A DNA stretch of 64,000 bases from the NCBI RefSeq assembly GCF_947501385.1, contig NZ_CANMVP010000021.1, positions 1 through 64,000 on the forward strand, read 5' to 3'. A program made the translations under genes and the position numbers. The notes under the pieces were generated by a model, which was not told the DNA's origin, did no database searches, and saw only the letters and a list, made by a program, of their open reading frames with translations. Shown here one piece after another: positions 9,601-16,491 of this stretch. Position 1 is the first letter of the stretch; each line of letters starts with the position of its first letter. This DNA is from an uncultured Polaribacter sp. GTDB taxonomy: Bacteria > Bacteroidota > Bacteroidia > Flavobacteriales > Flavobacteriaceae.

Positions 9601-9876
9601 ATGTTTTTTAAATGAAGAAATTATCTTTAACTGCGCATCTTCTTCCAATGTTAAAGAAAATTTACTTTTATAAAAAAGTGATTTTATCAACTGTGGAGTG
9701 TTGTTTTCATTTGTTGCTTTTGTATAAATATCCTCAACAATTTTTAAGGCAGATTTTGGTAAATTATCAACTTCTAATTTCTCCACTTTTTTCCAAAGTG
9801 TATCAAAGTTGTTTTGAGAATTTGTTGTTAAAGAAAACAACATCATTACAAGAATTGCTAATATTGTATTTTTCAT
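3688..9876 (-). CDS. Alpha-2-macroglobulin family protein with CSEQ thioester motif
   Basis: Very large (2062 residues) exported protein of the bacterial alpha-2-macroglobulin type, thought to trap proteases in the periplasm or at the surface. Start is the ATG at 9876, giving signal MKNTILAILVMMLFSLTTNSQ. Residues about 20-370 are mostly helical. The MG2 signature FTDRSIYRPGQTVYFK lies near residue 600. The A2M domain (FPQLRTDKNGKVSFSF-PEALTRWKL) is near 1280. The thioester-type motif CSEQ has Cys at 1500 (codon 5377-5379) and Gln1503, fitting the CxEQ pattern needed for covalent capture. A helical thioester-domain region and C-terminal MG domains follow. Odd: residues 1234-1242 read DEIVVVGYG, the junction motif of SusC-type receptors, between the bait-like region and the A2M domain. 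No pbpC partner gene is adjacent. It stands alone, with 164 bases between its start and divergent mpl. Confidence 0.9.
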   Translation of the reverse strand: MKNTILAILVMMLFSLTTNSQNNFDTLWKKVEKLEVDNLPKSALKIVEDIYTKATNENNTPQLIKSLFYKSKFSLTLEEDAQLKIISSFKKHISESEFPTKNVLENVLANLYWQYFNQNRYKFYNRTSLENTSSSSAQDFRTWDLNTLFKEIHLHFKTSLKDEQKLQKINIGEFSEILQLEKNSKIYSPTLYDFLANNALKFYKSSETSITRPSYKFTIDNSDFLCDAQIFSTLKITSKDSLSLQLNALKTYQKVIAFHLKEDNKNALAAIDIERLQFVRKNAIFENKAARYLETLQDSKEAHKKHESVALYAFEIAKICKEKAESYKDSKDKTAQFKNREALEICNEIITKYPKSLGAKKCTVLKAKIKEKRLSIQAEHYVPIQTHSRLLISYKNIDKLFFKAFKITEAQLENYQKIYKVEEKIKFINKFEIVKKWNETLRNENDYLSHTTEVIVPKFDNGMYLILASETASLDKNIIFGATPFQATNLALIHNTFNNIHNYQIVDRVNGAPIKNAEIHLQNKQKQRGGYINKKLITNKNGFATYKSYNYFQNVTFSVKTKNDVAKFGNQFLRKNEKQNNIQKERSYLKPFIFTDRSIYRPGQTVYFKAIVLKKLGENSAIFIDEFVEVVLKDVNNQVVKTLHLKLNEFGSISGEFIIPNNGLTGNFSVEINKSSARKSKYNYKFDYGNSAIIAVEEYKRPKFKTEFKPITESIKLNDSVLVKGFAKSFSGANITDANVVYRVHRKVQYPAWYSWRRPIYNSSSQEITNGESTTNAKGEFEILFKAIPDKTVSKENLPIFTYEVTADVTDVNGETRSATTIVKVGYHSLVATIAMDEKIAKNEKETTIKVETKNLNGEFVPAKGIVKIYKLLAPQNPLRDSPWNAPDYQDISEREFRRLFPNDAYLKHEEDANTWKKGQLVFSKKFDTKVSKEIQLENTKNWPLGKYIAILESEDTFGQAVKDEKRFSLYSTKGEQVADNKLFVINTNKTNYKVGDIVELQVGSASKDMTVVVQIEKNHTIIETRLLKLNNSTKTIKIPVNKEDLGGFAVKYHYVNFNDFKSGSLFVKVIEKQLSPIAIETNIFRDKLQPGAEEKWSFTIKNDEKDTMAAEMLASMYDASLDEFRPHNWQFNPISKKRTYYSYETSTAKQSFGTNRFQMVNNRSNYNEFPSVKYPNYNWYGFQFGRNQQLYLRGNSRISKVSNGQAERVQMVSDEMEESSLVSPEVDAADSLDEIVVVGYGKEKEQEKISFDGVQIRKNFQETAFFFPQLRTDKNGKVSFSFTMPEALTRWKLQLLAHTKDLKSATKTLQTVTQKELMVVPNAPRFLREKDTISLSAKITNLTNNQLSGFAKLILTDAISGKEITQNLLSKSGSLPLGEMSGTDRVGFSVDKDGNANVSWSLSIPETVQAVQYKIVAKAGDFSDGEQNVLPVLSNRMLVTETLPMWVRSNQTKTFTLDKLKQNSSSTLKNHKLTLEMTSNPVWYAIQSLPYLMEYPYECSEQIFARYYANTLASFVANSNPRIQGVFNAWKSSDALLSNLEKNQELKSLIIQETPWLRDAQSETEQKKRIALLFDLNKMKNEQQKAIHKLKNIQMNSGGFSWFKGGRYENNFITQHIATGFGHLQKLGVSEFDQTTKTMLEKAVKYLDKEIVTQYQKILQNASKIKAEKGNKKYEDYLAKNHLNYFTIQYLYMRSFYDAISKNDKTKTAISYYQNQSQKYWNDYNIYAKGQIALSLFRNDKKAVANKILKSLKENSITSDELGMYWKSNTAGYYYYQAPVETQALMIEVFSEILEADIHQDKLETIDNLKIWLLKNKQTNRWKTTKATTEAVYALLLNGSNWVSITEMVDITIGDKKINPTAMENVKVEAGTGYFKTSWNGNEIIPNMSEVTINKKGDGIAWGGLYWQYFEDLDKITSAKTPLKLNKKLFLKVNSDTGKELKEINSTTNLKVGDLITIRIALHSDRDLEFIHMKDMRASGVEPINVLSRYKWQDNLGYYESTKDAATNFFFDRLPKGVYAFEYDVRVNNAGNFSNGITTIQSMYAPEFSSHSKGIRLKINN

Positions 9877-10046
9877 AATCAATAGATTTAATTTTCAAAG
9901 CACGGATAAAATAATTTAAAAATCAAACGAAACTTCGTAAACACAACTTTTGGATGCGTAAAACTGAATTTTAGCTGAGTTTAATTCTAAAGATACTTTA
10001 TATTGTTTAAAGCTTTTGTATTTTTACTTTTTTTAAATTTTGTTAA

Positions 10047-11408
10047 ATGAACATTCATTTTATTGCTATTGGTGGTAGCGCAATGCACAATTTAGCAATT
10101 GCTTTATACCAAAAAGGATACCAAGTTTCTGGGAGTGATGATACCATCCATAATCCGTCAAAATCTCGTTTAGAAAAAAGAGGTTTGTTACCCAAAGAAT
10201 TTGGCTGGTTTCCAGAGAAAATATCAACTGAATTGGATGTCATTATTTTGGGAATGCATGCTAAAAAAGACAATCCTGAATTGTTAAAAGCACAAGAATT
10301 AGGGTTGAAAATTTACTCATATCCTGAATTTTTATACGAACAATCTAAAAATAAAACACGTGTTGTAATTGGTGGTTCTCATGGAAAAACAACAATAACT
10401 TCTATGATTTTGCATGTGTTGAACTATCATGAAAAAGAAGTAGATTATATGGTTGGCGCACAATTAGAAGGTTTTGAGACCATGGTGCATCTAACAGAAG
10501 AAAACGATTTTATTGTTTTAGAAGGTGATGAGTATTTGAGCTCTCCTATAGATATGCGTCCGAAATTTCATCTCTACAAACCAAATATTGCGTTGCTAAG
10601 CGGTATTGCTTGGGATCATATCAACGTTTTTCCAACTTTTGAAAACTATACAGACCAGTTTAGAATTTTTACAGATTCCATGATTAACGGCGGTAGTATG
10701 GTGTATAATGAAGAAGATCAAGTTGTGAAAGAGGTGGTAACATCTTCTGTAAATCATATTAAAAAATACCCATACCAAACTCCGAATCATTTTATAGAAA
10801 ACGGAATTACCTATTTAGAAACACCTGAAGGAGATTTGCCTTTAGAAATTTTTGGAAAACACAACCTTCAAAATTTAGCTGGTGCCAAATGGATTTGTCA
10901 GCATATGGGAATTGATGAAGATGATTTTTATGAAGCCATTGCCAATTTCTCTGGTGCAAGTAAACGTTTAGAAAAGATTGCTGAAAATGAATCTACCGTT
11001 GTTTTTAAAGATTTTGCTCATTCTCCAAGTAAAGTAGAAGCAACAACAAATGCTGTAAAAAATCAATACGCCAAAAGAACTGTGTTGGCTTGTTTAGAAT
11101 TGCATACCTATTCTAGTTTAAATGCCGAATTTCTAGCAGAATATAAAGGTGCTTTAGATACTGCAGATAAAGCTGTGGTTTTTTATTCGCCTTATGCTGT
11201 AGAAATTAAACAATTAGAGGAAGTAACAGAAGCACAGATTGTCAAGGCTTTTGATAGAGAAGATTTGATTTTTTATACAAATCCGCAAGAATTTAAAGAA
11301 TTTTTATTCAAACAAAATTTAGCAAATACAGCACTCTTATTAATGAGTTCTGGTAATTATGGTGGCTTAGATTTTGAAGAAGTTAAGAATTTGGTGTCGG
11401 TTTTTTAA
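10047..11408 (+). CDS. mpl: UDP-N-acetylmuramate:L-Ala-gamma-D-Glu-meso-DAP ligase (murein peptide ligase)
   Basis: Cytoplasmic ATP-dependent Mur ligase that reattaches recycled tripeptide to UDP-MurNAc. N-terminal Rossmann motif IGGSAMHNLA (8-17), ATP loop GGSHGKTT (109-116), LEGDEY in the central domain, then the C-terminal domain with FKDFAHSPSKVEAT. The 453 residues suit Mpl; MurC is the nearest alternative, but the HIxGIGGxxM-type start followed by SDD and the lack of other mur genes nearby favour recycling. The 3' end overlaps the convergent nucleotidyltransferase gene by 26 bases, so no terminator fits between the two. Confidence 0.9.
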   Translation: MNIHFIAIGGSAMHNLAIALYQKGYQVSGSDDTIHNPSKSRLEKRGLLPKEFGWFPEKISTELDVIILGMHAKKDNPELLKAQELGLKIYSYPEFLYEQSKNKTRVVIGGSHGKTTITSMILHVLNYHEKEVDYMVGAQLEGFETMVHLTEENDFIVLEGDEYLSSPIDMRPKFHLYKPNIALLSGIAWDHINVFPTFENYTDQFRIFTDSMINGGSMVYNEEDQVVKEVVTSSVNHIKKYPYQTPNHFIENGITYLETPEGDLPLEIFGKHNLQNLAGAKWICQHMGIDEDDFYEAIANFSGASKRLEKIAENESTVVFKDFAHSPSKVEATTNAVKNQYAKRTVLACLELHTYSSLNAEFLAEYKGALDTADKAVVFYSPYAVEIKQLEEVTEAQIVKAFDREDLIFYTNPQEFKEFLFKQNLANTALLLMSSGNYGGLDFEEVKNLVSVF

Positions 11409-12495
11409 TTCCTAGTTGAATTAATTTTTCTTTTTGCCAATTTTTATCTGAAATTCTTTTGAACACCCAAGTTCTATAATCTTTGTGAAACAAAGATTTA
11501 TAGATGATAGACATTCTTTTTTTTATAAAAAGTTCTTTAGTTTTAAGATTGGTTTTAGTTTTTCTTTTAGATTCGTTGGTAAGGAAAAGATAAAAAGTGT
11601 TTATATATTCCTTTGTGTCAGTTGTTTCTTCATAGGCTAAAGAATTAATGCCCCCAAAAACTTCATAACAAATTGCTAAAAAACAATTCAACGGATTTTT
11701 TAAGGTATTAAATTTTGAGAATGCGTTTTTTGTATTTGCTTTTTTAGATAATAGAAAAACGTCGTAGGCATTTCTTAATGCGATGTTTTTAAAATGAAAA
11801 CCATCATCATTAATCTGTTTCGCAATGATTGATAATGATAATTGATTTTCAAAACTCATTACTGAGATTTCATGAATCTTTTGACAATCTGTTATTATAA
11901 AATCATAGTTAAACTCCTGCGCATATTTTTCTATTAATAATTCTTTATGAATTTCTACGGCAGCGATTCTGTGCGCTTTATGCAATCTAGAGTAATGTTT
12001 GAATTGAGGAAAATCATATTTTTCTTCAACAACTTTAGTATATTTATCTAACGTTAAAACTTCAATTGCTTTAGGGTAATCTTCTTTTGAAAAAATAAAA
12101 TCAATATCTCCCACCATTCTTTCTGCGATATCTTCATACAACCCTTCTAATAAATTGCCAGTTCCTTTTAAAAATATGGGTGTGATATGATGATCTAGTA
12201 AAAGTTGATGGAGTTCTTTTGCTTGCTGAATAATTTGCTCATTTCTTACGCGATTTAGATCGGTAATGTGTTTCATATATGCTACCAAATCTTCTGGAAG
12301 ATATTGCAGAAAATGAGCACGTTTTAGATTACAGTACAAAGCAGGAAACACATAATGCCCAGTACTTACTTTTACAACAGCATCCCAGTCTATTTTAGTT
12401 GTTTTCAGTTGTATCTCAATTTCTAATCTGTTTTTTTCTTCCAAAGAAATGGTCAAACACTTTGCGACAAAGAATAGGGTTTCTTTATAATTCAT
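11383..12495 (-). CDS. Nucleotidyltransferase-fold protein (NTP_transf_5 type), last gene of the RiPP-like cluster
   Basis: 370 residues from the ATG at 12495; the frame stays open to 12522. The diagnostic stretch is IFLKG (107-111), then RMVGDIDF (126-133), whose Asp130 and Asp132 are the metal-binding pair of a nucleotidyltransferase fold. This matches the uncharacterised family Pfam calls NTP_transf_5, which recurs in lasso-peptide and related RiPP loci with PqqD and HPr-kinase-like genes. It could transfer a nucleotidyl group to a peptide or to a phosphorylated intermediate; that is inference. Its start overlaps the end of the PqqD/kinase gene by 11 bases, so the two are translationally coupled. 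Its 3' end runs 26 bases into convergent mpl. Confidence 0.75.
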   Translation of the reverse strand: MNYKETLFFVAKCLTISLEEKNRLEIEIQLKTTKIDWDAVVKVSTGHYVFPALYCNLKRAHFLQYLPEDLVAYMKHITDLNRVRNEQIIQQAKELHQLLLDHHITPIFLKGTGNLLEGLYEDIAERMVGDIDFIFSKEDYPKAIEVLTLDKYTKVVEEKYDFPQFKHYSRLHKAHRIAAVEIHKELLIEKYAQEFNYDFIITDCQKIHEISVMSFENQLSLSIIAKQINDDGFHFKNIALRNAYDVFLLSKKANTKNAFSKFNTLKNPLNCFLAICYEVFGGINSLAYEETTDTKEYINTFYLFLTNESKRKTKTNLKTKELFIKKRMSIIYKSLFHKDYRTWVFKRISDKNWQKEKLIQLGIKKPTPNS

Positions 12496-13624
12496 TTTTA
12501 AAAATTTTAGAAACAGTAGCAATCATTTTTTTATTCTCTGAATAGGTAATTTGATAACAATTTAAATTCGCAAACCAATCTAAAAATAATTGTGCATTTT
12601 CTTTACTAGGAGACAGCCAAGAATCTGGAACTAATTGTTGAAATGCGTCAATTTTCGATATTTTTGTTGCTTGCAAATCAGCCTCTTTTTTATACTTGAT
12701 AAACACTAAATCTTTACAAGGCAAATGAGCATTAAAATTTGTATTGTTCGGTTTTAAATATCGAACAACTTTGTTCAGTCTTTTAAAATGATATTCAGCA
12801 GAATTTTTCAGTTCAGGATAGAGTGGAAGTAAGGTTTCTAAGCTATTTTTTTTGATGGAGATGGAAGCGGGAAAACTAAATACTTCTTTCTTTTCAGCAT
12901 CAATGGGTACAAAATCATCTGCCAAACAAGTAAAACCGTGGGCTTGTAATAATGCCAAGGAAGTACTTTTTCCGTTACCAGAATCTCCTAAGAATAAAAT
13001 AGATTTTTCTCCATTAGAAACTGCGGAAGCATGAAAAACGCCCATCCATTTATTTTCTTTTTTTTGATGAATCTTCTGAATCAATTCCATAGAAAATTTT
13101 CCTTGAAAAAAGTGAATTTCATTTTTACTCCAAGCACCAATAAAATTTTTATCCACATAAAAAAAGATGAAGTTATGATTTAAAAATATCGTAAAAGTAT
13201 GGGTTGCTTTACTTTTATCATCGACCTCTAAATGCGCAAATTTTGGATGCACTAAATACAATTCATATTCAGAAGAAAATTCAACTTTAAAAATCTTTTT
13301 ATTGATCTTATAATATTTTATAAATTCAAATTTTTTTGGCTTTTTTACGTCTCGATAATCGTTAATAACATTTAACTTTTTACTAGACTTAGGAGCATAG
13401 ATTTTTTTTTCTAAATCTAAAATAAAATCAATTGTTTTCTCTAAAGGAACCGCTAGCTTTTTAGCCAAAGCCGTTGCTATTTCCTTTACAGAAATTCCTT
13501 TATGCAATCTTTTTAAAATATCGGCCGTAATATTTTCTAAAACGAGGTATTCGTTACTATTTTCAAACCAAACAATAGTTTTGTCTTCTATGGGTTTGTA
13601 TAAAAAATGAGATTTTTTTTTCAT
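12485..13624 (-). CDS. PqqD-like domain fused to HPr-kinase-like P-loop domain
   Basis: 379 residues. Residues about 5-78 resemble a PqqD/RRE peptide-binding domain (LENITADILKRL, then VKEIATALAKKL and a final helix). After a linker, the second half is an HPr-kinase/phosphorylase-like nucleotide-binding domain: HASAV (198-202), Walker A GDSGNGKST (213-221) and LADDFVPID (234-242). In lasso-peptide clusters, HPr-kinase homologues phosphorylate the precursor and PqqD-like domains bind its leader; here both functions seem joined in one chain. There is no signal peptide, so it acts in the cytosol. The gene lies behind a leader-like 55-residue peptide gene and an intrinsic terminator, and overlaps the nucleotidyltransferase gene. 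True HPr kinase is unlikely, because the PqqD part and the context do not fit PTS control. Confidence 0.75.
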   Translation of the reverse strand: MKKKSHFLYKPIEDKTIVWFENSNEYLVLENITADILKRLHKGISVKEIATALAKKLAVPLEKTIDFILDLEKKIYAPKSSKKLNVINDYRDVKKPKKFEFIKYYKINKKIFKVEFSSEYELYLVHPKFAHLEVDDKSKATHTFTIFLNHNFIFFYVDKNFIGAWSKNEIHFFQGKFSMELIQKIHQKKENKWMGVFHASAVSNGEKSILFLGDSGNGKSTSLALLQAHGFTCLADDFVPIDAEKKEVFSFPASISIKKNSLETLLPLYPELKNSAEYHFKRLNKVVRYLKPNNTNFNAHLPCKDLVFIKYKKEADLQATKISKIDAFQQLVPDSWLSPSKENAQLFLDWFANLNCYQITYSENKKMIATVSKIFKNEL

Positions 13625-13664
13625 AAAAAATAAAAGTAAGTATTTTCTAGAGCTTTTAAAACAA

Positions 13665-13693
13665 AAAACGTCTCAAAAAAAATGAGACGTTTT
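13665..13693 (-). terminator. Intrinsic terminator between peptide gene and modifying-enzyme genes
   Basis: An 11-base perfect inverted repeat (AAAACGTCTCA / TGAGACGTTTT) has a 7-base loop. On the minus strand the second arm runs into T-rich sequence. It lies 22 bases past the small peptide stop and 41 bases before the kinase start. A partly leaky terminator here would make more peptide than enzyme message. Confidence 0.75.
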
Positions 13694-13714
13694 ATAAAAT
13701 GTAGTTAGCGTGTA

Positions 13715-13882
13715 TTAAAATCCTGTTCCTGGAACTTCAAGACTTTGTGCCTGTGCTTTTTTAGGATGTAATATGAAGTAAGTTCCTAATGCTGTTAAAG
13801 CAGCATATTTACTGTGTTCTTTTATTTTTTTCAGTGCCTCTTTACGAGAAATTTGTTTGTTATTATCAATTTGCTTTTTCAT
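13715..13882 (-). CDS. 55-residue leader-like peptide, candidate RiPP precursor
   Basis: Translating the minus strand from the ATG at 13882 gives 55 residues. A basic N-terminus holds ISRKEALKKI (11-20), followed by a hydrophobic stretch (YAALTALGTYFIL, 26-38), HPKKAQAQS (39-47) and the short tail LEVPGTGF. The AQAQ/S site looks like signal-peptidase cleavage, which would leave a tail of nine residues with one Ser (47) and one Thr (53). I have seen similar SRKEA-type short peptides in flavobacteria without assigned function. Location is the strongest evidence: 27 bases after a T9SS protein gene and just ahead of PqqD/kinase and nucleotidyltransferase genes. Alternatives are a small secreted peptide unrelated to the enzymes, or a membrane anchor. 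Coding status is fairly secure; the precursor role is inference. Confidence 0.65.
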   Translation of the reverse strand: MKKQIDNNKQISRKEALKKIKEHSKYAALTALGTYFILHPKKAQAQSLEVPGTGF

Positions 13883-13909
13883 TTTTTATGTTTTGAGTTA
13901 TCATAACAA

Positions 13910-16129
13910 TTATTCAAGAATGATTTTCTTATTTAAGTAACCGTTGTCAGTTTCTAACCTAACAAAATAAATACCTTTAGTTAATTTAGGTAATGAAATG
14001 TCTTGTACTTTGTTTGATGTAAAAGATGCATTCAACATTTGTTTCCCAAGAATATTAAAGAGTTTTAGTTTCGACCGTTTTTGCGATAAACCAACAACTC
14101 TTAATGTGGAATTGTCTTTTTTATAAATGCTTACATTCTCTAAATAATTAGTATCAATATTTAATACACTTTCTGTTGTATGCAAATAGAATCTTCCAAT
14201 CCCATTCATAGGTTCAGATAGCGTAATTTTGTAATTATTATTTGCTACGTCTAATCTAGTAAATGTATGGGTAAGTCTGTCTTCTAGGTAGACCTTAATT
14301 TTAGATGGCAAACTAGATGCGTGAGCGGTAAAAGTAATTTTTTTTCCTCCATCAGCATTTATTCCAATAGGAATCATCATGTTTTCATGGTTTGAATTTG
14401 GTAAAGATTGTATTTGAAAATTATCTCCTTTGCTATCAGAAATTAAATGCGTATACAATGCAAAGGGTTGAGGAAATCCACCAAATAATTTACCATCGTA
14501 TCCATTATCAAACCCTGTAGTAGTCATATTTATATAATAAATATCTGTATATCTTGATGAAGTATTATCGCTCATGTATAGCGTAATTTTTGGGATAGTT
14601 GTATTAGCCGTTTTTTGAAAAGTACCAATAGTTTCATGAGATTGTATGGCTTTTGTAAAGGTTACATTATTGGTTGAGTTCGCTTCTACAAAAAAACCTT
14701 GACCAGGAGCGACTTTAAAAGAAATTCCAGAGACCTTTGTATCATATTGGCTTGATGCTTGATTCCAAATATATATTTCTTCCTGAACTAATTCAGCGGT
14801 ATTAGATTTTAAAAAAAAGCCACTATTGATAAAAGCAGTGTAAGGGTTTCCCAAAAGATTATAATTATTACCATTAACACCTCCTTGAGTTAATCCAATA
14901 GAAACATCTGTATCATTTATAGTACCTGTGTAAGAAATATTTCCAGTTGTAGCCAATTTAGCTGTATATCCTTTACCATTTATTAATAGATCATTAGAAG
15001 AAGTTGTAAAATAAGCCCACCTATTATTAGGATCAGCTTGAGAATTGTCATAAGGTGCAAAACCAATTCTACCACCACTGGTACCAGGAGCAAAATCGTT
15101 ATTTGCTCTCATATCTGTCATGATTTCTCCACTCACTGGCGGTGATACAGAATACCAATTTGTGGTTGCTAAATTTCTTTTGTAGGTAACATTTCCTGAT
15201 GAAGTACCCGAAACAATTAAAGTACCTCCTGAATTAATTGTTAGACCTTCAGTTTCAGTAATAGTTAAATTTCCAACACTTGCTGCCGTATTAGAACCAA
15301 TTACTGGGGCTTTTGCAAGATCTGGTATTGTTACGTTAAATCCGTAAGAAGGTACAGCATCACTCCAATTAGCTGTATTGGACCAAGAAGAATCTGTAGC
15401 GCCATTCCAAGTTGTAGTAATACAAATGGGTGCCTTATAATTTGCATTGGTATTGTTTGTATTATAATTTGATTCTGTAGCTAGTGAAGTTCTTAATGCT
15501 GTAATGTCATTTACCGAAGTTACATTGCAATTGTATTGTAAATTATCATCTTCTGTGACACCTTTAAATGAAATAGCATTGGTGCCGTCTATTAAGCCTG
15601 TTGGTATGCCAGTAGTCTTATTGCTACCTGTAGCATCAGAAACCCAATCGTTAGCACCTGTATTAAAAGCCCAAATAAACTGAGTTACTTCCGTTCCATC
15701 ATCTGGCTTTGCAGTACCTTGATAGATAATTATTGAGTCAGAAGAAGCTAATGTTGACCATGTGCCATATTTAATAATAGTTCCCTCACTAACCTTTAGA
15801 GTTGCATTCAACTTTGGAGTTGTAACTTGTATCTGTGCACCAACCCTCATTGCTGAAGAACTGGTCCACTCTAAAGTACCTTGATTTGTATTGCCCCATG
15901 TTGGTGCTGCACCACCACCATTAGCATCATCATCCCATCCATTTTCTGTTAAGTAAATTTTTGTATTTGCAGTAATATCTTTTAATAAAATAAAACTGAT
16001 TTCATCATTCGTATCAGCATTAAACGATGTAATGGCAACGTCACCAGCAGAAAGAATAGTTTGCGCCCAAGCTTTGTTAAATCCTATTATTAAAAACAAT
16101 AAAAGAATTAAAATGGTATGTTTTTTCAT
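13910..16129 (-). CDS. T9SS type A sorting-domain protein
   Basis: 739-residue secreted protein. Signal peptide MKKHTILILLLFLIIGFNKA-WAQ, then an N-terminal beta-rich domain (AGDVAITSFNADTNDEISF, residues 28-46), a second beta-rich part with WNGATDSSWSNTANW, and a C-terminal Por/T9SS sorting domain in the last 75 residues (LKLFNILGKQ, LTKGIYFVRLETDNG, NKKIILE). The sorting domain directs export across the outer membrane and is normally removed. No catalytic motif is evident; surface adhesin or matrix protein is a guess. Only 27 bases separate its stop from the 55-residue peptide gene, and I see no promoter in between, so the peptide and probably the modifying enzymes share its transcript. Confidence 0.8.
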   Translation of the reverse strand: MKKHTILILLLFLIIGFNKAWAQTILSAGDVAITSFNADTNDEISFILLKDITANTKIYLTENGWDDDANGGGAAPTWGNTNQGTLEWTSSSAMRVGAQIQVTTPKLNATLKVSEGTIIKYGTWSTLASSDSIIIYQGTAKPDDGTEVTQFIWAFNTGANDWVSDATGSNKTTGIPTGLIDGTNAISFKGVTEDDNLQYNCNVTSVNDITALRTSLATESNYNTNNTNANYKAPICITTTWNGATDSSWSNTANWSDAVPSYGFNVTIPDLAKAPVIGSNTAASVGNLTITETEGLTINSGGTLIVSGTSSGNVTYKRNLATTNWYSVSPPVSGEIMTDMRANNDFAPGTSGGRIGFAPYDNSQADPNNRWAYFTTSSNDLLINGKGYTAKLATTGNISYTGTINDTDVSIGLTQGGVNGNNYNLLGNPYTAFINSGFFLKSNTAELVQEEIYIWNQASSQYDTKVSGISFKVAPGQGFFVEANSTNNVTFTKAIQSHETIGTFQKTANTTIPKITLYMSDNTSSRYTDIYYINMTTTGFDNGYDGKLFGGFPQPFALYTHLISDSKGDNFQIQSLPNSNHENMMIPIGINADGGKKITFTAHASSLPSKIKVYLEDRLTHTFTRLDVANNNYKITLSEPMNGIGRFYLHTTESVLNIDTNYLENVSIYKKDNSTLRVVGLSQKRSKLKLFNILGKQMLNASFTSNKVQDISLPKLTKGIYFVRLETDNGYLNKKIILE

Positions 16130-16491
16130 AATAATTTAAATTTAGAGCTTAAATATATAAATTTTTTTTTATTTAACCACTGTTTATCAGTTGTTTATGT
16201 AAAAAAAAGATATTTAATTTTAGGATATAAAAATTGTGAACTGATAATTTTAATCTTTATAATTCTCCGATGGCTCTGCGGGGTTTCCGATCATACCTTC
16301 TCTTGGGGGGAAGTCGGAATTGTGAAAAAGCAATTCTGGGTGGGGCAAAATATAAAATTTCGGTTTTTGGCTCCGAGGTTAAAATGAAACCGGCACAATA
16401 GTTCTGCTGAGCTCATCGAAGTGCCTCTACGGCTCTGCGAGGATAGTCGGTTTCAAGAAATTTTTTATTAAATTGAAGAAATAGAAATTAT
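16130..16491. other. Gene-free region with GC-richer repeat-like sequence
   Basis: 362 bases between the T9SS gene start and the trkH stop. The part 16265-16455 is visibly richer in G and C than its surroundings and codes for nothing convincing. GGCTCTGCG occurs at 16272 and again at 16431. Perfect 7-base arms GAAACCG (16386-16392) and CGGTTTC (16448-16454) bracket a core containing GCTGAGCTCATCGAAG, the kind of palindromic motif common in Bacteroidota intergenic repeats. The promoter of the T9SS gene and the trkH terminator must lie here, but I cannot place them. Confidence 0.5.

Noticed and set aside
11383..13882. A complete lasso-peptide cluster
   Set aside because: There is no asparagine-synthetase-like cyclase, no transglutaminase-like leader protease and no ABC exporter next to the PqqD/HPrK and nucleotidyltransferase genes, so it is reported only as RiPP-like.
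16118..16387. An 89-codon plus-strand frame in the trkH/T9SS gap
   Set aside because: It begins inside the antisense of the T9SS signal peptide, crosses the repeat-like island and has no family features; it is most likely chance.
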